Source: an uncultured bacterium (GTDB taxonomy: Bacteria > Actinomycetota > Coriobacteriia > Coriobacteriales > Coriobacteriaceae). From it: a stretch of 5,796 nt of DNA. The DNA is taken from positions 1 through 5,796 of the forward strand of contig CAJMSO010000127.1 in NCBI GenBank assembly GCA_905216075.1, in the 5' to 3' direction. The position numbers and the translations under genes were made by a program. The first letter of the stretch is position 1, and each line of letters opens with the position of its first letter. Shown here one piece after another: positions 1 through 4,709 of this stretch. A model generated the notes under the pieces. It had not been told where the DNA came from. It made no database searches and saw only the letters and a list, made by a program, of their open reading frames with translations.

Positions 1-1
1 G

Positions 2-1048
2 GTGCGCGACGAGGCCAATCTCCGTTGGCTCACGGGCGTGAAGGGCGTCTTCGACTACACTTTCGAGTTCCCGCACGCCGCGTTTATTACGGCCGATCAG
101 TGCCTGTTCCACACCGACTCGCGCTATTTCAACAGCTTTGAGGAGAACACGCCCGCCGGCAGCCCCTGGGTCTACGACATGGATGAGGGCACCATCCCCG
201 GTTGGGTCGCCGGCAAGATCGCGGCCAACAAATGCCGCGTCTGCGCTGTCGAGGACGATATGCAGATTAATTTCTACCAGGGTATTCAGCGCGGCCTGGA
301 GGACCGCTCCGTCGCCTGTATGCTTCCGCTGATGCACGACGACATCCGCAAGATGCGTGCCATCAAGGATGCCGAGGAGATCGAGCTCATGCGCCATGCG
401 CAGTCGATCACCGATGCCGCCTTCCAACACATGCTCGGCTTTATTAAACCCGGCATGACCGAGAAGCAGGTCCGCAACGAGCTTGAGAACTTTATGTTCG
501 CCAACGGTGCCGATAGCCTGGCCTTCGGCTCTATCGTGGCGAGCGGTCCTAATACCGCCAACCCGCATGCCGTCCCGAGCGACCGCGTGATCGAGAAGGG
601 CGACTTTGTCCTGATGGATTATGGCGCGGGCTACTGCGATTATCGTTCCGACATGACGCGCACCGTCGTGATGGGTGAGCCCACTCAGGAGCAGCTCGAC
701 CTGTACGCGCTCGTGCGCCGTACGCACGAGGAGTGCGTCGCCGCTATCCATCCTGGCGTCGAGGGCAACGACATTTTTAAGCTTTCCAAGAAGATCATCG
801 GCGATGCCGGCTATGGCGATTACTACAACCATGGTCTGGGCCACGGCGTGGGCATCGACATCCACGAGCTGCCCAACTTCAACCGCAGCAAGAACATCAT
901 CGAGGTCGGCTCGGTTATTACCATGGAGCCCGGCGTGTACCTGCCCGGCGTCGGCGGCGTTCGCCTGGAGGACTACGGCGTCGTCACCGAGAACGGCTAT
1001 GAGCCCTTCACCAAGACCCCGCACGACCTGCACGTCATCGATTGCTAA
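2..1048 (+). CDS. Xaa-Pro peptidase, M24 family (5' end outside the window)
   Basis: Cytosolic metallopeptidase of the pita-bread (M24B) fold, expected to cleave X-Pro bonds in peptides. The 348 visible residues contain the end of a creatinase-like N-terminal domain (about 1-115) and a full catalytic domain (about 120-340). All five expected metal ligands can be seen: D206 (LMDYGAG), D217 (YRSDMTR), H281 (GLGHGVG), E309 (TMEPGVY) and E323 (VRLEDYG). A likely catalytic histidine is H189 (SGPNTANPHA). The HGLGHGVGIDIHELP stretch favours an Xaa-Pro peptidase over methionine aminopeptidase. The GTG at base 2 is probably not the true start: family members have about 20-30 residues before the DEANLRWLTG segment, so the frame is open at the left edge. 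TAA ends the gene at 1046-1048. The same gene lies upstream of efp in Bacillus subtilis (yqhT). Family assignment is firm; whether it acts as aminopeptidase or dipeptidase cannot be read from the sequence. Confidence 0.93.
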   Translation: MRDEANLRWLTGVKGVFDYTFEFPHAAFITADQCLFHTDSRYFNSFEENTPAGSPWVYDMDEGTIPGWVAGKIAANKCRVCAVEDDMQINFYQGIQRGLEDRSVACMLPLMHDDIRKMRAIKDAEEIELMRHAQSITDAAFQHMLGFIKPGMTEKQVRNELENFMFANGADSLAFGSIVASGPNTANPHAVPSDRVIEKGDFVLMDYGAGYCDYRSDMTRTVVMGEPTQEQLDLYALVRRTHEECVAAIHPGVEGNDIFKLSKKIIGDAGYGDYYNHGLGHGVGIDIHELPNFNRSKNIIEVGSVITMEPGVYLPGVGGVRLEDYGVVTENGYEPFTKTPHDLHVIDC

Positions 1049-1095
1049 TCTACTCCGATAGATTTTAGGGCTTGCCCCAATAATCAACTTTGGAG

Positions 1096-1138
1096 GCGGG
1101 GCGTCCGAAATGATTCGGGCGCCCCGCGTTCTCTTTTT
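1096..1138 (+). terminator. Intrinsic terminator after the Xaa-Pro peptidase gene
   Basis: A 14-bp stem pairs 1096-1109 with 1114-1127 around the loop ATGA. All pairs are Watson-Crick except one G-T (1104 with 1119). The GC-rich stem is followed by GTTCTC and five T (1134-1138). It lies 48 bases after the peptidase stop. There is no A-run on the upstream side, so it should act only on + strand transcription. It separates the peptidase gene from the efp operon. Confidence 0.9.
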
Positions 1139-1146
1139 ATGCGCTC

Positions 1147-1175
1147 GCTGCAGCCGCCGTCTGCAAGTGTATAAT
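1147..1175 (+). promoter_or_regulatory. Probable sigma-70-type promoter for the efp operon
   Basis: A perfect TATAAT lies at 1170-1175, in an AT-richer pocket just after the terminator. The -35 position at a 17-base spacing (1147-1152, GCTGCA) matches TTGACA poorly, and there is no exact TGn extension. Transcription would begin near 1182, giving a leader of about 50 bases before the efp ATG. The leader is short and I see no riboswitch in it. The -10 box and its position between a terminator and a seven-gene run are the evidence; the start point is inferred. Confidence 0.65.
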
Positions 1176-1232
1176 TTCGGTCGTATGTAATTTGGACGCT
1201 TGTTCGTCTCGCCAATAACAAGAAAGGTCGCT

Positions 1233-1796
1233 ATGCCTACTATCTCTACCGCCGACTTCAAGAACGGCCTCGGTCTCCGCATCAAGGACAAGGTCTACAC
1301 CATCGTCGAGTTCCAGCATGTCAAGCCGGGCAAGGGCGGCGCGTTTGTGCGCTACAAGACCCGCGACATCAAGAGTGGCCGCGTCGTCGAGAACACCTGC
1401 AACGCCGGCACCAAGTTCGAGAGCGTCATGCTCACCACCCGTGAGTTCCAGTACCTCTACAACGATGGCACCGACTACATCTTCATGGACAACGAGTCCT
1501 ATGAGCAGGTTCCCGTTCCCGAGGACATGGTGGGCGAGAACTCCAAGTGGCTGCGCGAGAACGACGTCTGCCAGCTGCTCTTCGCCGACGATGAGCTCAT
1601 GGGCGTGACCCCGCCGATGTTCATCGAGACCACTATCGTCCAAACCGACCCGGGCTTTAAGGGCGACACCGTCCAGGGTTCCACCAAGCCGGCCACGATC
1701 GACACCGGCGCTGTTATCCAGGTCCCCATGTACCTCAACGAGGGCGAGGTCATTAAGGTTGACACCCGCGACGGCAAATTCGTCTCCCGCGTCTAG
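1233..1796 (+). CDS. efp: Translation elongation factor P (EF-P)
   Basis: EF-P binds between the P and E sites of ribosomes stalled at polyproline and speeds peptide bond formation. The 187-residue product has the usual family length (E. coli 188) and three beta-barrel domains: a KOW-like domain (about 1-63), an OB domain (about 65-127) and a C-terminal OB domain (about 129-187). The tip loop reads HVKPGKGGAFVR, with K34 at the position modified in E. coli. The family signature K-x-A-x4-G-x2-[LIV]-x-V-P-x2-[LIV]-x2-G is met at 152-171 (KPATID...VPMYLNEG). The ATG at 1233 is chosen because GAAAGG (1222-1227) lies five bases before it and MPTISTADFKNG matches family N-termini; a TTG at 1200 would add 11 unlikely residues. 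Aspartate codons are almost all GAC (13 of 15), fitting high expression. It is the first gene of the operon. Confidence 0.97.
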   Translation: MPTISTADFKNGLGLRIKDKVYTIVEFQHVKPGKGGAFVRYKTRDIKSGRVVENTCNAGTKFESVMLTTREFQYLYNDGTDYIFMDNESYEQVPVPEDMVGENSKWLRENDVCQLLFADDELMGVTPPMFIETTIVQTDPGFKGDTVQGSTKPATIDTGAVIQVPMYLNEGEVIKVDTRDGKFVSRV

Positions 1797-1810
1797 CAAC
1801 CAACTCTTCT

Positions 1811-1816
1811 AGGAGG
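1811..1816 (+). promoter_or_regulatory. Consensus Shine-Dalgarno site of the Asp23-family gene
   Basis: A perfect AGGAGG sits four bases before the ATG at 1821, inside the 24-base gap after efp. It is the strongest ribosome binding site in the window. It suggests that this gene is translated independently of efp, unlike the overlapping genes further down. Confidence 0.85.
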
Positions 1817-1820
1817 ACTC

Positions 1821-2183
1821 ATGCCCCAGGAAATCAAGATTGACGGCATCGGCATTTCGCCCGATGTTCTGACCGCCATCGTCTCGCGCGCCGTGTCCGA
1901 TGTCGAGGGCATCGCCTCCGTTGGCGTCAAGGACCTTGCCACCAACCTTGTCTCCATGATGCTCTCGTCCAAGGCCCCGGCTTCCGAGCCGGCGGTCGAG
2001 GCCGAGGTCATCGGCGACAAGCTCGCACTTACCGTGCGCGTCGTGGTGTTCTTTGGCTATCCGTTCAAGAAACTCGCCGAGGCCGTTCGCGCCGCCGTGG
2101 TCGCCGCCATCGACGCCCAGGTTGGCGTTGAGGTCGAGCGCGTTGACGTTTGCATCGATGGTCTCGTTTTCCCCAAGGAGTAA
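1821..2183 (+). CDS. Asp23/Gls24 family protein (YqhY-like by position)
   Basis: A 120-residue soluble protein of the Asp23/Gls24 (alkaline shock, DUF322) family. The family pattern is visible in three blocks: ISPDVLTAIVSRAVSDVEG (12-30), the helix after FFGYPFKKLAEAVR (77-90), and VERVDVCIDGLVF (105-117). There is no signal peptide or membrane segment. The region 48-62 (SSKAPASEPAVEAEV) looks like a flexible loop between the first helix and the strands. Biochemical function of the family is poorly known; some members form envelope-associated assemblies. In B. subtilis the homologue yqhY sits directly before nusB, as here, and has been linked to acetyl-CoA carboxylase control, but accB and accC are absent from this cluster. 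I would call it YqhY-like by context only. The ATG is fixed by AGGAGG at 1811-1816. Confidence 0.9.
   Translation: MPQEIKIDGIGISPDVLTAIVSRAVSDVEGIASVGVKDLATNLVSMMLSSKAPASEPAVEAEVIGDKLALTVRVVVFFGYPFKKLAEAVRAAVVAAIDAQVGVEVERVDVCIDGLVFPKE
2175..2180 (+). promoter_or_regulatory. Shine-Dalgarno site that supports a TTG start for nusB
   Basis: AAGGAG forms the last sense codons of the Asp23-family gene and lies six bases before the TTG at 2187. No ATG or GTG in the nusB frame lies close by, and NusB homology starts within about five residues of this point, so TTG is the best start. Confidence 0.75.
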
Positions 2184-2186
2184 CCT

Positions 2187-2771
2187 TTGAGCCTTAAGGT
2201 TTATCGCGGGCGTACGCTTGCCCGCAGTCAGGCGCTGCAGCTGCTGTTTCAGGCCGAGGCAACGGACAGCCCGCTCGAGCGCGTCCTCGAGGGCGATTTC
2301 CTGATCTCGAAGGGTCCCCTCGACCCCTATGCGCTGGAGCTGTGCCGCGGTGCCTACGAGCACATCGACCGCATCGACTGCGCCCTGCGCTCCGTCGCTA
2401 AGAACTGGGATCTTATGCGCATGCCCGGCGCCGACCGCAATCTGCTGCGCATCGCCGTTTATGAGATGCGCTTCCTCACCGACGAGGAGGTCTCGGACGC
2501 CATCGTGATCAACGAGGCCGTCGAGCTTGCCAAGGCCTATGGCACCGATCAGTCCGCGTCGTTTGTCAATGGCGTGCTGGGCAAGATCGCTCGTAGCGAG
2601 GAGCTGCCGGGCGAGGACCTGTATCAGGAGCTGCTGGCCGAGGACCGTGCCCGCGAGGAGGCCCAGGCCGCCGAGGCTGCCGCCAAGGTTGCCGCCGCTC
2701 AGGCTGCGGCCGGCGTTCTCGATGAGGACGCTGAGGTCGCCGAGGCCGAGACCGGTACCGTCGAGGAGTAG
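2187..2771 (+). CDS. nusB: Transcription antitermination factor NusB, with an Ala/Glu-rich C-terminal tail
   Basis: NusB pairs with NusE (ribosomal protein S10) on boxA RNA to keep RNA polymerase going through rRNA operons. The all-helical NusB fold covers about residues 5-140. The N-terminal helix carries the Arg-rich boxA-binding type segment (RGRTLARSQALQLLFQAEA, 7-25). The second half has the family core NLLRIAVYEM (85-94), INEAVELAKAYG (108-119) and SFVNGVLGKI (125-134). At 194 residues it is longer than usual (E. coli 139, B. subtilis 131). The extra part, about 141-194, is rich in Ala and Glu and looks helical or disordered. The start is TTG at 2187, three bases after the previous stop, with AAGGAG upstream. 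The gene ends two bases before xseB, and its last codons (GAGGAG, 2763-2768) supply the xseB ribosome binding site. Confidence 0.94.
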   Translation: MSLKVYRGRTLARSQALQLLFQAEATDSPLERVLEGDFLISKGPLDPYALELCRGAYEHIDRIDCALRSVAKNWDLMRMPGADRNLLRIAVYEMRFLTDEEVSDAIVINEAVELAKAYGTDQSASFVNGVLGKIARSEELPGEDLYQELLAEDRAREEAQAAEAAAKVAAAQAAAGVLDEDAEVAEAETGTVEE

Positions 2772-2773
2772 CC

Positions 2774-3040
2774 ATGCCAGAGGGTTCCGTCCGCAACTTC
2801 GACGAGATCTCGGACCGCTTGGACCAGATCATTGCGACCGTTCGCTCCAAGGATACGTCCCTGGAGCGTTCGCTCGATCTGTTTAACGAGGCAATTGAGC
2901 TGGGTTCGCGTGCGGTCGAAATGGTCGATAAGTTTGAGCTGACGCCTCGTGAGGCGGATAAGCTCGAGCAGGAATACGATGAGGATGCGGCAAACGAGTC
3001 CCAAGATAGACAGGCTGCATTCCCGGATACGAATGGTTGA
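2774..3040 (+). CDS. xseB: Exodeoxyribonuclease VII small subunit
   Basis: XseB is the small subunit of ExoVII, a nuclease that degrades single-stranded DNA into oligonucleotides; several copies bind each large subunit XseA. The 88-residue product has the family's helical hairpin at about 9-52: FDEISDRLDQII, then a turn (SKDTSLERSLDLF), then NEAIELGSRAVEMVD. The usual acidic-helix-turn-LEESL-F-E pattern is present. The following segment (KFELTPREADKLEQEYDED, 53-71) departs from the common family ending and the last residues look disordered. GAGGAG at 2763-2768, at the end of nusB, lies five bases before the ATG. No xseA is found next to it in this window, although the two are commonly adjacent. 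The TGA stop shares its A with the ATG of tlyA. Short family, so the call rests on the pattern plus the nusB-xseB-tlyA context. Confidence 0.88.
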   Translation: MPEGSVRNFDEISDRLDQIIATVRSKDTSLERSLDLFNEAIELGSRAVEMVDKFELTPREADKLEQEYDEDAANESQDRQAAFPDTNG

Positions 3041-3852
3041 TGGCATTCATGAAACGTGTGCATCTTGATGACGAACTGATTTCACAGGGCATCTGCGCCG
3101 ATCGCGCGGATGCCCTTCGCACTCTTATGGCCGGCTTGGTTTCGAGCGGCGGCGAGCGTTTGACCTCTCCGGGGCTCAAGGTGACGCCGGGCCTGCCGCT
3201 GCACGTTAAGGGGCGCATTCCGTACGTTGGGCGCGGCGGCCTTAAGCTCGAGGGTGCGCTCGATGCGTTTTGTATTGATCCGACGGACCTTGCTTGCCTC
3301 GATGTGGGCTGCTCCACGGGCGGCTTTACTGATTGCCTGCTCAAGCGCGGCGCCGCGACCGTTGTCTCGGTCGACGTTGGCCGTGCCCAGTTTGATTGGT
3401 CGCTGCGCCAAGACGATCGCGTGACGCTCCATGAGCGCACCAACGTGACGCAGCTGCCCGAGCTCGGGTACGGCGGCGCTATCGACCTGGCCGTGTGCGA
3501 TGTGTCGTTTACCAGCATCGCGAATATCATCGACGCCGTGCTGGCGTGCCTGAAGCCTTCCGGTTCGTTTTGCACGCTCGTAAAGCCCCAGTTTGAGGCG
3601 CCGGCTGCGCTGGTGGGCGAGGGCGGTATCGTGACAGACCCCGCCGTCCGTTGCGATACGCTCGTGGCGGCGATCGAGCTCTTTGCCGCTAAGGGCCTGT
3701 TCCCGCGCGACGTGTGCGTGTCGCCCATCCATGGCGCCAAGGGTAACGTTGAGTTTTTCCTGTACGGCACGAGGTTTGCCCCCGGCGAGCGCGCCGAGGC
3801 TGAGTTGCAATCCCAGGTATCGGTTTTGAGCGAGAAAGCTGCAACGCTATGA
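3040..3852 (+). CDS. tlyA: TlyA family rRNA 2'-O-ribose methyltransferase
   Basis: TlyA enzymes use S-adenosylmethionine to methylate cytidine ribose in rRNA (23S C1920 and, in type II enzymes, also 16S C1409, which makes cells sensitive to capreomycin). The 270 residues contain an S4 RNA-binding domain (about 6-58), a short linker (IPYV, 60-63, where M. tuberculosis has RAWV) and an FtsJ/RrmJ-type methyltransferase domain (about 65-243). The SAM motif is LDVGCSTGGF (87-96). The likely K-D-K-E catalytic set is K69 (GGLKLE), D154 (CDVSF), K182 (VKPQFE) and E238 (GNVEFF). The last 25 or so residues form a tail beyond the fold. ATG at 3040 overlaps the xseB stop as TGATG; the ATG at 3049 (MKRVHLDDEL) is equally plausible from family N-termini, and neither has a clear Shine-Dalgarno site. 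Type I or II cannot be settled here. tlyA-nadK-recN is also the M. tuberculosis order. Confidence 0.95.
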   Translation: MAFMKRVHLDDELISQGICADRADALRTLMAGLVSSGGERLTSPGLKVTPGLPLHVKGRIPYVGRGGLKLEGALDAFCIDPTDLACLDVGCSTGGFTDCLLKRGAATVVSVDVGRAQFDWSLRQDDRVTLHERTNVTQLPELGYGGAIDLAVCDVSFTSIANIIDAVLACLKPSGSFCTLVKPQFEAPAALVGEGGIVTDPAVRCDTLVAAIELFAAKGLFPRDVCVSPIHGAKGNVEFFLYGTRFAPGERAEAELQSQVSVLSEKAATL

Positions 3853-4709
3853 AGGTCTTTCTGGTTCCCAATTACTACAAGCAAGAGGCGGTCGAGAGCG
3901 GCCTGATGCTCGAGCTTTGGCTTTCGCGCCAGGGCTACGAGGTCGCATGGGCTGCCGACCAGCGCTCCAAGATCCAGAGCGCGCCCGATGTTGACGATGC
4001 CGACTTGGTTATTACGCTCGGCGGCGACGGCACGCTGCTGCGTGCCGCCCGCATTCTCAACTACCGTGAGATTCCCATTTTGGGTCTTTCCTATGGTCAT
4101 TTGGGTTTTTTGACGGCCGCGAGCCCCGAGGAGCGCGACATTTTGCAGGTCGTGAGCGATGCCCTGTCCGACGAGCTCCATGTGAGCCGCCGTGCCACCA
4201 TCGCCGCCGATATTGTTTCGGTTCGCGAAGACGGCACGAAGGATGTTGTGCGCACGTTTGCCCTCAACGATATGGCGCTTACGCGCGGGCCCCTGTCCGA
4301 TATGGTCGAATTCGACATCACGGTGTCCGGCCATCATATCGACCGCCTGCGCGGTGACGGTGTTGTCGTTTCGACAGCGACTGGCTCCACCGGATACGCG
4401 CTTTCCGCCGGCGGCCCCATCGTCAGCCCCGATTACACGGGCATGGTCTGTGTGCCCATCGCTCCGCATACTATTCAGGCTCGCGCTTTTTTGACCTCGC
4501 CGAGCGATGTCGTGGAGATCTTTATGTCCGATGACCGCCCGAGCGTTCCGGCGATCGCCATCGATGGACAGTTTATTACCTGCGATGGCACGGTCGAGAG
4601 CGTGGCTGTGCGCCGTGGTCCCGGCGATGTGCTGCTGCTTGATTATGGTCCCGAGAGTTTCTATAACTCGGTGAGCCGCGTGTTCTACGGAGTGCGTCAT
4701 GATCGATGA
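3849..4709 (+). CDS. nadK: NAD kinase
   Basis: Cytosolic kinase that phosphorylates NAD to NADP using ATP (or polyphosphate in some species), the only route to NADP. The 286 residues have the usual length. Visible motifs are GGDGT (58-62, with D60 the expected catalytic Asp), GHLGFLT (83-89), the NE-type motif as N140-D141 (ALNDMALTRG), the glycine-rich GDGVVVSTATGSTGYALSAGG (169-189, conserved motif II) and PHTIQAR (206-212). Several usually constant positions differ: ND for NE, STATGSTGY for STPTGSTAY, ARAF for ARPL. R168 aligns by eye with E. coli Arg175. ATG at 3849 overlaps the tlyA stop as ATGA, with only a weak purine stretch upstream, so translation is probably coupled to tlyA. Its stop lies inside recN. 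Confidence 0.96.
   Translation: MKVFLVPNYYKQEAVESGLMLELWLSRQGYEVAWAADQRSKIQSAPDVDDADLVITLGGDGTLLRAARILNYREIPILGLSYGHLGFLTAASPEERDILQVVSDALSDELHVSRRATIAADIVSVREDGTKDVVRTFALNDMALTRGPLSDMVEFDITVSGHHIDRLRGDGVVVSTATGSTGYALSAGGPIVSPDYTGMVCVPIAPHTIQARAFLTSPSDVVEIFMSDDRPSVPAIAIDGQFITCDGTVESVAVRRGPGDVLLLDYGPESFYNSVSRVFYGVRHDR
4688..4692 (+). promoter_or_regulatory. Shine-Dalgarno site of recN inside nadK
   Basis: CGGAG lies six bases before the recN ATG at 4699, within the last codons of nadK. It supports this ATG as the recN start and the 11-base overlap between the two genes. Confidence 0.6.

Noticed and set aside
1071..1079. Short GGGCTTGCCCC-like inverted repeat after the peptidase gene
   Set aside because: Only about three base pairs around a small loop with no T-run; the strong terminator is the hairpin at 1096-1127.
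1148..1165. Two CTGCA copies 8 bases apart (1148-1152 and 1161-1165) as an operator
   Set aside because: Five-base repeats are expected by chance in such sequence, and they do not form a clear palindrome around the -10 box.
1200..1232. TTG at 1200 as an earlier efp start
   Set aside because: It adds 11 residues not seen in EF-P, and leaves the GAAAGG site before ATG 1233 unused.
1137..1799. A 220-codon minus-strand frame opposite efp
   Set aside because: It mirrors the EF-P coding frame (many Asp, Val and Leu from complementary codons) and would run through the efp promoter; no domain is seen.
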